Below are positions 31,121 through 40,335 of a DNA stretch of 40,335 bases, in pieces; position 1 is the stretch's first letter, and each line of letters begins with the position of its first letter. This DNA is from Chara braunii (taxonomy: Eukaryota > Streptophyta > Charophyceae > Charales > Characeae), in contig BFEA01000607.1 of assembly GCA_003427395.1 (NCBI GenBank), forward strand, positions 210,781-251,115, written 5' to 3'. The position numbers and the translations under genes are program-made. Under the pieces are notes generated by a model, which was not told the origin of the DNA, did not search any database, and was given only the letters and a program-made list of their open reading frames with translations.

Positions 31121-33893
31121 ATGGAGGATGCATTAAGAGAAGGGCTGGACAAGCGCAGAAGGACAACAGTCGCATTAAGAGGACGAGAGTCGGATCTGAG
31201 AGTGATATCTTGGAACATCAATGGGATGGTGCGGATCTTGGAAAACAAGGACAAATGGAATAATGTCATGAAATACTCGGAACTGGTATGGTAAGAATCC
31301 CCCTGATTTTGTATGCTTACAAGAAACCCATCTGACAGATTCGTTGGAACATCAACGCATTCAACACTGCATCCTCAAGCAACTGAGGTGGGTCAAGGCA
31401 AGCTTTTGGGCAACAGCGGGACGCTCCCATTTGGTTGGGGTAGTAATATTGCAGAATAAAAGGTCGCAGGCGGCAAACAGAATAACAAGTTAGGAGGTAA
31501 TGACAAATGAGGGTGAGGGACGCTGGGTGAAGCTTAACTTCATGTACCAAGAAGAGCAGTTCTCACTCTTCTCAGTTTATTGTCCTAACATAGGACATCC
31601 CCGGTCCATTATGATAGACACGATACAAACTCATATAAAATCGTCAAGACACCTCATACTAGCCGGGGATTGGAATGCCACCTTAGAGCCGAGTAAGGAC
31701 AGAATGTCAGGTGGGCGGTCAGGGGAAGGGATGATATGGGACGAGGCCCTCCCCATCCATATTCTCATGACAACCCGGGACCTCATCGATCCATAGAGAT
31801 TACAACAGCCAGAAGAGAAGCAGTTCACCTTCTACAGAAGGAATCGTAGTCAGCACATCTTAACATCAAGGATATATTATTTCCTCATAGGAACACTGCA
31901 CTCGGCCGCGATAGGAGATCTGCCATATTGCACTTGTCTAGATCACAAACCTATTTTTCTCAACCTCACCATGGACAAACAGATCCAGAGGGGCGAAAGT
32001 TTTTATAAGGTGAACAATTTGCTACTTAAAACTCAGGAACTGAGGCAGGCTCTGCTACAGGTGTGTCTAGCACACAATCCAGAAACACAAGCGTTCACAT
32101 ACTTAATTGACGCTCTGTCAGGAGCGACAACAGCAGTGGCTAGACAGTTAGCAGCCAAATGAGCAGCAAGGGAAGTGGAACTACAACGAGCGTTACGCAT
32201 AGCAGAAAGGAACCTAATCAGCAACCACGGAGTGTGAAGGAATGGGAGGAGGGGGAAAGAATGACAAAATACTTCTTTCAAAAGATTAATACAAGAGGAA
32301 GAAACGTGGCAATAGAACAGCTGGAGGGTCCACAAGGATTGGTTTCGGACCCAGAGGGGATGCTGTCAGTGGCCTATAACTTCTACAACATGTTATACAC
32401 TTCTATGGAAGGTGAACAACCACCACACCGAGTAAAGGAAGTCAGAATGAAGTTTCTGTCATACTTGGATTGCACGGTGCAGGGGGAGCAGGCGAAAATG
32501 TTGGACGCCCCTCTCTCTCAAGAGGAACCGAGGGAAGCCCTCCAGTCCATGCCTCCCACCAAGACGTCGGGTATAGATGGACTCACAAAGGAATTCTGGT
32601 TAGAATACTGGCCCATTCTGGGTGGTGAGTACGAAAACTTTCTCAATTGGGCATGGCAGGAGGAAGGTCCGGGGCCAGATTCAGCGACAAGAATCGTGAC
32701 TCTTCTATACAGGAAGGGCGACCCCTAGGATATCAGGAATTATAGACCGATTACTCTTCTGACACTCACCCACAAGATAGTGGCTAAAGCACTTGCTAAT
32801 CAGACGAGATTCATTCCAGGGAGATTCATCCTAGACAACGTCATGACACTATCGGAATCGGTCAGATACATCACTGACAAGGGGATTAATGCAGCAATTC
32901 TCTTCTTCGACTTTGAGAAGGCATACAATCAAGTCAACTGGAACTTCCTGCAGCGATGTATGGAGAAGATGGGGTTGGGCCCCAACTTTCGCAAATGGAT
33001 TCGGGTACTGTACAACGACGCACATGGTCAGGTCCAAGTTAATGGTCATCTTTTAGGAAGATACAAGATGACTAGGTCGGTCAGACAGGGAGACCCGTTG
33101 GCGGCTCCCATACTTCTTTTCATCATGGAGGCAATCACCTCGTTTCTCAAAAGGATCCCTCGACAGAAGGCCTCATCACTGAGCCAGACCAACAGGGTCG
33201 CATCACCCACCACCCTACAACACTACTCTTTGCGGATGATCTGGCCGTCTTGATCAGGGCCACAGACTCGCCATTTGAAGCCCTCACAAGAGCAATGGCA
33301 GCTTTCCAACTGGCGTCTGAGATGAAAATTAACTGGCCAAAAACGGTGGGCTGGTGGCTTTCCTACGATGGTCAACAAGTATAGCCTCAACCACAGAACT
33401 ATGGGGGGATGAGTTGGCTACCATCGGATCAGCCGCTGAGATACTTAGGGATCAGACTAGCAGATACAGGCCCACATCACTCGATGGCATCTCAGCAGAT
33501 GACGAAATGTTAACCAAGCTTTCAGCCTGGTCGGAGTCCAGCTAGAAATACATCTTCCAGTTACTAAGGCAGTACACATTATGGACTATCTGGAAACGGA
33601 GATGCCAACAGATGATTGGGAAGACACCAATGGCCAGAGTAGAAGCCAAGGCTACACTCTACAATCTATTGGAGACAGAGATCAGGGCCCAGTGGCAGAG
33701 GACAAAACGGCAAGCATCATTAAGCCCAGAAAAAGAGAAGGATCTCTTAATTAAATTCCAGAAAAAGATATTGGCCAAGGGCAAAATAGCTACTATCGAA
33801 GGAGTTAGGCTGGTCTTCCATTGGTTCCAAGAGGGACAACAAGGGATACCCATGGGGGATCCGTCGGCTACGCCGGATCTTAGGCTACCATAG
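31121..33893 (+). pseudogene. LINE-5 ORF2: endonuclease plus reverse transcriptase
   Basis: ATG at 31,121. Endonuclease motifs: ISWNINGM (near 31,205), QETHL (31,319-31,333), LILAGDWNAT (about 31,655), SRIYYFLIGT and LDHKPIF, i.e. the AP-endonuclease-like nicking domain. RT motifs: TKTSGIDGLTKEFW, the catalytic FDFEKAYNQVNW (the first catalytic Asp is kept), SVRQGDPLAAPIL, and FADDLAVLI at 33,229-33,255 (both Asp kept). Then KINWPKTVGWWLS and LRYLGI. Frameshifts occur near 31,290, 32,160 and 33,200, and there are several stops. About 20 residues between AKALAN and FIPGR seem to be missing. The zinc-binding region is gone: the sequence jumps near 33,545 to the last segment, LWTIWKRR, also seen in LINE-1. 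Confidence 0.85.
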
Positions 33894-34928
33894 AAAAGGG
33901 AGGGGGGGCGTTGGAGGGTTTAGGGTTTAGGGTTTATTCAGCTCGTGAGGCAGGGCTTAGAGTTGGAGGGTTTATGGTTTAGGGTTTAGTCAGCTCGTAA
34001 GGCAGGGCTTAGGGATTAGGGGTTGGGGCTTACACAAAGTCAAGGTAAGTGGAGATCAGAATGGCAGAGATTCCAAAGGGTCATGTGGTGTCTTTCAGAT
34101 ACGTAACAAAGGAGTTAGTGGTGGAAGCTTCTAAGACCTTTTTAGTTATTCATCCATTACATGGCAGGATTTTATAGTTAAAAAAAAAAAAAAGGTAAGA
34201 TTCCAAGGTCTTAGCAGAAAAGTCAGCAAACCCCTCAGAGGAGAGAGGAAAAGTCAACTAGGAGCGAGGGCTCTAGTAGAACATTCAGCAACCAATAGGA
34301 CAGGGTTTAGGATTTTAGCAAGGTCATAGCACTACGCCGAGCTAGTAGTTCCAGCAAAGGGAAGCAAAACAGACAGCTAAGACACAGAGAGGAACAGGCA
34401 GGCTCAGCTCTGAGGAGCAGATTTACAGATCCCAAAAGTCAGGATTTTTCATACTAGCAGTATAAAGCAATTTTTAAATAATACAGGATAGCTTAGACAG
34501 GGGTACAGAGTGGTACATCCTTCCTTGAGGAAGTAAAACCAAGGCTAGATGGACAAGGATTGAGGGTGAGGACCGACTCAAGACAAATAGGGTTAAAGAT
34601 TCAGGTTTTCAAGAAATCCACAAAGTGTCCATGACTGCTCTAGCATAACACACAGACCTGACAGCACTGCAGCTGAGAGGAGCAGGACTGTGGCCAGTGG
34701 AATCAGCAAGGGCCTTCCAGATTAAGTAGCACAGGCTAACCTAAGCAGGGGTGAGTGGGGGTACATCCTTCAACAAGGAAGCAAGCAATGCCGCCCACTT
34801 TGGCCTCCCATCCATAATGGGGAGGAGCGTGCGTGAGTTTCCTATGTATTACATTGACTTGCCGGGGGAACAGGAACCGGACTGTTGCTCCCCAGAATGG
34901 CAGGAGCCAGAACCAAGAGGTTCTGTTT
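33894..34928 (+). other. LINE-5 3' UTR
   Basis: No gene. It contains the telomere-like tandem repeat at 33,911-34,014, a short A run at 34,181-34,193, and two copies of a 3' UTR block (about 34,491 and 34,736, both with CAGGGGT and GTACATCCTTC..GAGGAAG-like sequence), 245 bp apart. The last 100 bp are conserved with LINE-2. Confidence 0.65.
33911..34014 (+). repeat. 52-bp tandem duplication with plant-telomere-like TTTAGGG units
   Basis: TTGGAGGGTTTAGGGTTTAG starts at 33,911 and a variant starts at 33,963; both continue to CAGCTCGT.AGGCAGGGCTTAG. The first unit holds about three TTTAGGG repeats in a row, the second about two. Confidence 0.85.
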
Positions 34929-34953
34929 AAAAAAAAAAAAAAAAAAAAAAAAA

Positions 34954-35976
34954 TCCAAGTTGCAAAATCATGAAGTAGCTCAGATAGTTCATGTACCAAG
35001 CAGAGAGCTCAAATGCACCAAGATACCGTACAAATAAGGGCAATACAATGAACTCGAATGCCAATGTCGTCACTCTCTGGTCACACCAACACTGTGTCCA
35101 ATGTCACACTTATTGTCTGGCGCCCAGCACCCAACCCATCCTAATCAGCCTATCTACCTATCTACGTTCTTGCAACTGGATTGCTCTGAAGTCGAAGACC
35201 AATGTGCGTGATGTCAACACCAATGCCGATCACGAGCATACACCAGGTAAGTTTGTCTCTCCTCTCCTCATCACCCCTTGGTTCCCCTCTGCATGCGCCT
35301 CCTACCCGAAGACCACCATCACCACCACTGGCACCCTCACACTCAGCCCGGGTATGGCCGCCGTGCGCCCACTGCCACTGCAGTGCGCTCCTCACCGCCT
35401 AGCGCTCGCGCGCGCCCCAGCCTGCCTGCATAGCGCAGCTTCGCACGACAACGCAGCGGTGTGGCCGCAATGCCTGCTCAAGCCAGAATATCCTGCGCCT
35501 GGGGCACACACTTTCCTTAATGGAAAGTGTGCCGCTGCTGGGTGGCCTGGCCAGGTGTGTTGGGGGCCCGAGTAGCTTGCTTCTGGCCCCAAGTGTCTGC
35601 GCCCAGGCCCAGTTCCAGCTACTGGCCTGGGCATTGTGCAGTTAGGCACGTTCAAGCAGCCACCCAGCTTCCAAGTGTTCGCAGCATTCTCACTGGCTCC
35701 CGACTCATGTGTGACAACAATGCTGCTCTCTCATTGGCCGGCGGACAGTCTGTGATGTGTCGGCCTCAAGCAATGTGTGCCCAGGGCGCAACAACCTGAG
35801 CCCAACTGTCCGAATCCCCCACATATGGAAAAATGTTGAAAACAGGCCTTTCGTGGATATTCAGGCCCGCCTTCACTTAGGGCGGTCACAGGCTTGCTAG
35901 GGGCCGCATCCCAAAACACGTGTATGTCTAAAAGGGCCTGCGAGGGCTCATTCCTCCCACATCACACACATACATG

Positions 35977-35978
<2 letters not shown>
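34954..35978. other. Unassigned sequence
   Basis: No domain is recognised. A 194-residue frame at 34,991-35,575 (+) shows no motif. A perfect 10-bp hairpin (CACACTTTCC, loop TTAAT) lies at 35,507-35,531. The middle (35,400-35,800) is GC-rich with CCAGGC words repeated on both strands. Confidence 0.35.

Positions 35979-36049
<71 letters not shown>
35979..36049 (+). repeat. (GA)n microsatellite, 71 bp
   Basis: Uninterrupted GA tract. Confidence 0.98.
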
Positions 36050-36050
<1 letters not shown>

Positions 36051-36185
36051 ATTAAGAAAAACACATTTGCTTTCCCCAATAATGATTGATGGGAACCTTC
36101 AGTGAACTATGGCAAAGCTAACATAAAGAGACACCCATTTATCCCTCCGCACACAAGCGGAAACTAACATAAAGCGAAAGATGGT

Positions 36186-36952
36186 TTACTGGCAAGTTGC
36201 AACCCAATACATTTTTGAGTATCCGTGGAACACCTTACGGTCGCTTCCCTTGGGATGGCACCGTTCTATGTAACAACCAGCCACGGTAGAGAGGGATAAT
36301 TGTTGTCCCCCAACAGGCACCCTTATTTCTCTAGTACTGTCTAACCCTTCAGATGAAGTAATTGGAACAGAGGTGAACAACATTTCACTCTTCGCCTTGT
36401 GCCAGAGCGTTAAATTCTTGAGAACCTTTGCGTCGTGCACAAAACCTGGTCACCCAACAAAAACATCATAGATTCAAAGATCGACACCAGCAATGACGTG
36501 TGCGACTATGCAGTATTTCCTTCCCCAATTGCAGTTTGGTTGTGTTTTTTGTCTCTACATAGTATATGGGTGCATCCTAGTGCAGCGAAGCATCAGGGGA
36601 ACCCATTGTTTTCAAAATTGGCAAGCGGTTCGACTAATTGTTGACCAGTTGGGAAGGCAACCTCCTACGAGTATGCTTGGAGTATAGCATTGATGACATT
36701 CATCACAACGATTCACACTGCTTCAAGGAGGAGTTCGGGTGGAGTTGTGGAATGGTTAAAGCATTCCCCTTTGGCCCATTGGTACAAAGCATGGCTGGTT
36801 GGGTAGTGAAGGATTTCTGTAGTGCATGGGCATCCTCTCCACAAAGTCTCTAGGTATGGCTGCAACACCCCAACTATATTGAGAAAGGTGTCATCCCTGG
36901 ACGGCATGTTGTCGAACCAATAATCTTCTGTTGCATCATCACCCGTCATCAT
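36186..36952 (-). pseudogene. PIF/Harbinger-type transposase remnant
   Basis: Reading the minus strand from 36,952: DNMPSRDDTFLNIVGVLQPY (the usual helical N-terminal block), then ALYQWAKGECF (matching the LYxLAxGxxY block), then in another frame LGCTHI (the DGTHI motif, with Asp replaced), VDL(stop)IYDVFVG(stop)PGFVHDAKVL (the second catalytic Asp in the HDA motif is kept, and a stop stands where family members have Trp), LTLWHKAKSEMLF, and then GDNNYPSLPWLVV in a shifted frame. This order fits the DDE_Tnp_4 nuclease of PIF/Harbinger DNA transposons. The third acidic residue was not found. Frameshifts and stops make it non-functional. Match is by eye. Confidence 0.65.
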
Positions 36953-37218
36953 GTTTCACCGTGCTCCTCCCACTGTCGGCTTCACCGACCATCAACAAGG
37001 GGTTTATAAGCCCACAACTGATTCCATGGCCGACGCGAATCAGATGCAAAAATAGCTGCAATCTGAACCACCAAAAGATGGTTTGCTTGCATGGATCCAA
37101 AGGCGCATGATTACCAACCAAACGAACATGAGCATTTCCATCTCTTGGGATGTCATGATGGCACCTAGTATCCTAGCTGCCTCATACCTCCTTCGTCACT
37201 GGTCATGGTTGTCATGTC

Positions 37219-37458
37219 TTCGCATTGGCCACACAATGTCTTTGGGCAGTGCTCTTGGGGTCCATGTAGTCAAGTATGACTTCCAACTGATGCAAACGAT
37301 TGTCAGCCAAGAGTCGACATGCGAAGGACGGATGATGTCCTCGCATTAGCCGCACAGTGTCTTTGGGTAGTGCTATGGGGTCCATGTTGTCAATTATGAC
37401 TTCCAACCAATGCAAACGACTGACGGCCAAGAGTCGACATGCGACGGAGGGATGGTTG
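37219..37458 (+). repeat. 121-bp tandem duplication
   Basis: CGCATT.GCC.CACA.TGTCTTTGGG starts at 37,221 and 37,342, and both units end with GCCAAGAGTCGACATGCGA.GGA.GGATG. Confidence 0.92.
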
Positions 37459-37929
37459 GTAGTGTGGTTGAGTGCTAGTACGGAGCTATAACAATGTAGA
37501 TGAAGATGCACCGTCAAACGAGGAGGCGAACCCTGCCTATCAATCCCATGTTGCCCGCAAAGGATCTCGCCATGCAAACGTGGTCCGGGAGAGCCGCTTT
37601 GACACCTTGAATGCCAATTTTGCCACTCCAATCCACATTGCGCACACTGAAGGCCCTGCTGCTAGAAACACGATTTCTCAGTCCCCAAGACTGCGGTCCG
37701 CACCAGGACCCAGGTGCCCATTGCAGGTCCTCGAGAGTCTTGCACGAAAAATATATTCCTAGTTGTCAACTCACCATCATTCCTGAATGTCCGCTAGCTA
37801 CCGTTTATCAATATTCATTCGTCATGGTCTTCGCCAAATAGCTCTGCCAAGAGGGGGCGAGGGCCAGAGGGGGTAGGGGTGGGGCGAGCACATGTGGTCA
37901 ACGACGCTCCGAATCTTCGCTGAAACTTA
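37459..37929. other. Unassigned sequence
   Basis: Only short open frames without motifs. I see nothing else before the satellite. Confidence 0.3.
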
Positions 37930-38760
37930 TTCTGAAGTGGAGATCTTCCTGTGTTTTGAAGTGCTCGGAAGTCGTGCTTCAATGATTTTAAAAGTGTTGA
38001 AAATGCTGAATCCCTCTACGTTGAATAAATCTTCAAAATGTACAGTGTTTGCCCCTCTGTCTGAGTATAGAGAAACGCTGAACGTTCTGAAGATTATGAA
38101 GTGGGAAGATGCTGAAAATTCTGAAGTACACCCCTTTTATCCAAGTGCTTAGCAATGCTGAAGATTATGAACATTCTGAAGTGGTGAAAACGCTGAAAAT
38201 TCTGACACCCCCACCTCCCCTTGTTTTGTTTCTTTAAGGGGGGGGTTGAGAATATCCGGCGTTTTCACCACTTCAGAATTTTCAGAATCTTCAGGGTTCA
38301 TCCCCTATTTGAGTGTGTAGAAACGCTGAAGATTCTGAAGTAGTGAAGATGTTGAAAACTATGAAATACACCCCCCTCTGTCCTGGAGTGTAGGAATGCT
38401 GAAGATTCTGAAAATCTGAAGTGGTGAAAATGTTGAAGATTTTGAACCCCCCCCCCGCATCCTTCTGTTGGGGGCGGGGGTTCAAAATCTTCAGCGTTTT
38501 CACCACTTTAGAATTTTCAGAATGTTCTGCGCTCGTCCCCTTGTATGAGTGTGTAGAAGCAATGAAAATTCTGAAGATTCTGAAGTGGTGAAGATTCTGA
38601 AAATTCTGAAGTACATGCCCCTTTGTCCTAGTGTGTAGGAATGCTGAAGATTTTGAAAATTTTGAAGTGATGAAAACGCTAAAGATTCTGACCCCCCTGC
38701 CCCGCCCCTATCCGCCCGACTGTGTTTGAAAGTTGAACGTCCAAAATGTCAATGCTGAAT
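37930..38760. repeat. Satellite of CTGAAGATTCTGAAAATTCTGA-type words with inverted copies
   Basis: Short words such as GCTGAAGATTCTGAA and GAAGTGGTGAAAA repeat through the block. A larger unit starting GAGT.T.TAGAAACGCTGAA recurs near 38,065, 38,312 and 38,548, about 240 bp apart. Each unit contains a C run, and two inverted segments (about 38,250-38,305 and 38,470-38,525) pair with the preceding 50-60 bp, forming long hairpins with C/G-run junctions. All coding frames here are repeats. Confidence 0.85.
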
Positions 38761-38813
38761 ATTAGTAAATTCGTTAACCTTCACTCGGGGCGAGGGGTGG
38801 TGGGGAGGTGGAC

Positions 38814-38880
38814 GGGGGCAAGGAGGGGTGTGGGTGGGGGCAAGGAGGGGTGTGGGTGGGGGCAAGGGGGGATGTGGGTG
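38814..38880 (+). repeat. 22-bp G-rich minisatellite, three copies
   Basis: GGGGGCAAGG.GGG.TGTGGG units at about 38,814, 38,836 and 38,858. Such G-tracts could form quadruplexes. Confidence 0.85.
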
Positions 38881-39078
38881 GGGGGCGGGGGTAAGAGGGC
38901 ATTTGGGGGATGCAGCCAACGGTAAGGTCTCCTTCCCTGTATTCTGCAGTTTTGGCCTTTGATCTTTTTATTCTCTCTAGGGTGGAAAATAAAGGATCAG
39001 TTTAGGTGGGGCCACATTTCTGAGACTAAGGTTGACACGTGGGGTCCATGATGCCACCTTATGACATCCCTTTTTTTA

Positions 39079-39236
39079 ATCTACGTCTATAATTTTGTTT
39101 CCACTTCTCATATAGCTTGTCTCATTTTTTTTATCTACTTCTATAATTTTTTTTCCACTTCTCATATGGCCTGTCTCATTTTTTTTTATCTACTTCTATA
39201 ATTTTGTTTCCACTTCTCATATGGTCTGTCTCATTC
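39079..39236 (+). repeat. 54-55-bp tandem repeat, three copies
   Basis: ATCTAC.TCTATAATTTT starts at 39,079, 39,133 and 39,188. Each unit ends with CCACTTCTCATAT.G..TGTC. Confidence 0.95.
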
Positions 39237-39392
39237 CCCCCTACAGACTAGACGGTGAGGTCACAGTAGCAGAGGCGAATGGATGTAATTCCTGAATCTG
39301 GACTCGGTGTTAAAAGGTGCGCAGAATCGCGATTGATCTGGTTTTCTTCACCTTTGCTTAAAACCCATCCCGATTCAGGCGCTTAATCCAAT

Positions 39393-39549
39393 CCTTTATA
39401 CTAGTGCAACCTTGCTCACGAAAGGTCAGCAGCCACCTCACTACCACATTCGTGCATTAGCCATTTATTATTTTTTTCCTTAACACTCTTAAAGACTGTA
39501 GCGGGTCTCGCGTGACGCTCCCACGGAGACCCGCCTCCCAGTGTTGGGA
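39393..39549 (+). repeat. First copy of a 157-bp artefactual duplication
   Basis: It is repeated without visible change at 39,588-39,744, exactly on the other side of the adapter junction. See the adapter entry; this copy or the next is probably not genomic. Confidence 0.95.
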
Positions 39550-39587
39550 CTGTCTCTTATACACATCTAGATGTGTATAAGAGACAG
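39550..39587. other. Nextera mate-pair junction adapter (sequencing artefact)
   Basis: The 38 bp are the 19-bp transposase mosaic end CTGTCTCTTATACACATCT joined to its reverse complement AGATGTGTATAAGAGACAG. That is the known circularisation junction of Nextera mate-pair libraries. It is not genomic. Translated on the minus strand it gives the widely seen contaminant peptide VSYTHLDVYKRQ. Confidence 0.99.
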
Positions 39588-39744
39588 CCTTTATACTAGT
39601 GCAACCTTGCTCACGAAAGGTCAGCAGCCACCTCACTACCACATTCGTGCATTAGCCATTTATTATTTTTTTCCTTAACACTCTTAAAGACTGTAGCGGG
39701 TCTCGCGTGACGCTCCCACGGAGACCCGCCTCCCAGTGTTGGGA
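39588..39744 (+). repeat. Second copy of the 157-bp artefactual duplication
   Basis: Same sequence as 39,393-39,549, offset by 195 bp (157 plus the 38-bp adapter). Confidence 0.95.
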
Positions 39745-39825
39745 AAGTTGCCGAATCGGTAGGACGGGCCCGCGGGGAACTCACCGAAACCTCGTGGCCC
39801 TTTTTTTTTTTTTCCAAAACGCCAG

Positions 39826-40045
39826 GTGCACGTAGGAGTTCGAATTTTGCGCAGGTGCCGGGCAAGATGCACCCACGGGGAACTCTTCGCCCTTTTTATT
39901 TTGTCCAAAACGGTAGGTGCACGTGGGAGTCCGAATTTTGCGCAAGTATGGGGCAAGATGCACTCCTTTTTTTTTTTTTGGGGGGGGGGCACGTGGGAGT
40001 CCGAAGTTAGCGCAGGTGCTGGGCAAGATGCACTCCTTTTTTTTT
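39826..40045 (+). repeat. Three tandem units ending in T runs
   Basis: Units with GCACGT.GGAGT.CGAA.TT and GCGCA.GT...GGGCAAGATGCAC begin near 39,829, 39,919 and 39,990. The second and third are each followed by CTCC and a T run. Confidence 0.9.
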
Positions 40046-40175
40046 TTTTTTGTTCGGGGCGTTCGGCTGATGCACGTCGGCCAGCCGCTCGTCGAAAGTT
40101 CGGGATGTTGCGCGCGTCAGCCAGTAGACCCGGACCCGGTGCTCGCTGGCAGATATATATCTATATATCCTTTTC

Positions 40176-40245
40176 TCTCTCTCTGCCTACGGTTTACCGG
40201 GCAGTTCTGTTTGTGACGATATATACCGGGCAGTTCTGTTTGTGA

Positions 40246-40280
<35 letters not shown>

Positions 40281-40320
40281 CACAAACAGAACTGCCCGGT
40301 AAACCGTAGGCAGAGAGAGA
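40176..40320. repeat. Palindrome with 42-bp perfect arms at the window end
   Basis: The left arm 40,176-40,217 and right arm 40,279-40,320 are exact reverse complements, running from GA-rich outer ends through GCCTACGGTTTACCGGGCAG to TTTGTGAC. Between them a 29-bp unit (TACCGGGCAGTTCTGTTTG onwards) is repeated once more, followed by a (TA)n tract. It may be a foldback transposon with a TA-rich centre or an assembly fold-back at the end of the contig. Confidence 0.9.
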
Positions 40321-40335
40321 AGAGGACAACAAACG

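Larger units (their letters stand above)
28500..34953 (+). mobile_element. LINE-5: nearly full-length, decayed LINE
   Basis: In order: ORF1 with a CCHC knuckle (28,594-29,613), a second open region with coiled-coil character (29,960-31,093), ORF2 with endonuclease and reverse transcriptase (31,121-33,893), a long 3' UTR and an A tail at 34,929-34,953. The 5' boundary is not defined. The 3' UTR is of the same family as LINE-2 (35 of 39 positions over a shared block). It is the most complete element in the window but is dead because of stops, frameshifts and deletions. Confidence 0.85.

Noticed and set aside
34991-35575. 194-residue plus-strand open frame
   Set aside because: No motif or family resemblance. 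The region is GC-rich toward the end, which favours open frames; it is left as unassigned.
37930-38760. Regularly repeated words that might suggest a CRISPR-like array
   Set aside because: No constant repeat with unique spacers; the units are degenerate, partly inverted, and in a eukaryotic context.
39457-39642. 61-residue minus-strand open frame containing VSYTHLDVYKRQ
   Set aside because: It is a translation of the Nextera adapter junction and is not a gene.

Overview
This 40.3 kb window looks like repeat-dominated nuclear DNA from a green-lineage eukaryote (a streptophyte; a large-genome charophyte alga would fit, but the sequence does not prove it). The reasons are plant-type LINEs with an RT-associated zinc-binding (zf-RVT-like) C-terminus, short TTTAGGG tracts, long A tails, abundant microsatellites, a Myb/SANT-like pseudogene and a PIF/Harbinger transposase relic. 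I found no intact host gene and no rRNA, tRNA or CRISPR. Nearly all longer open frames are decayed transposon genes or products of biased composition.

Layout. 1-1.5 kb: 3' end of a minus-strand LINE (LINE-1). 1.66-2.1 kb: foldback element. 2.1-6.75 kb: plus-strand LINE ORF2 remnants, probably one copy split by an insertion that ends in a 98-nt A tail. 6.86-11.6 kb: a long minus-strand LINE (LINE-3) with ORF1, an endonuclease remnant and the zinc-binding end, but no recognisable RT core. 11.97-12.76 kb: another plus-strand LINE fragment. 13.6-14.2 kb: 0.3-kb tandem duplication. 14.2-19.7 kb: retroposon 3' ends, foldbacks, minisatellites and an ATC-rich array. 20.4-20.9 kb: an A-depleted block, followed at 20,959-21,014 by a sequence matching a type III hammerhead ribozyme. 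21.4-24.6 kb: tandem repeats and several foldback (MITE-like) elements. 25.7-27 kb: Myb/SANT-like pseudogene. 27.6-28.4 kb: a MITE between diverged direct repeats. 28.5-34.95 kb: the most complete LINE (LINE-5), with a CCHC ORF1, an unrecognised coiled-coil ORF, and ORF2 with endonuclease and RT. 36.2-37 kb: PIF/Harbinger transposase relic. 37.2-40.3 kb: satellites, a sequencing-adapter artefact and a terminal palindrome.

How the parts relate. The LINE copies form at least two families by 3' UTR: LINE-1 and LINE-3 share one, while LINE-2, LINE-5 and the 4.6-4.9 kb element share another. Family-1 3' ends and several short retroposon ends carry a recurring hairpin (7-nt loop), with base changes that often preserve pairing on the element's sense strand.

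The two strongest points are the hammerhead ribozyme at 20,959-21,014 and the exact 38-bp Nextera mate-pair junction at 39,550-39,587. The junction is flanked by a 157-bp duplication and shows that this part of the contig is mis-assembled. All family assignments come from reading translations and motifs by eye; no database search was run.
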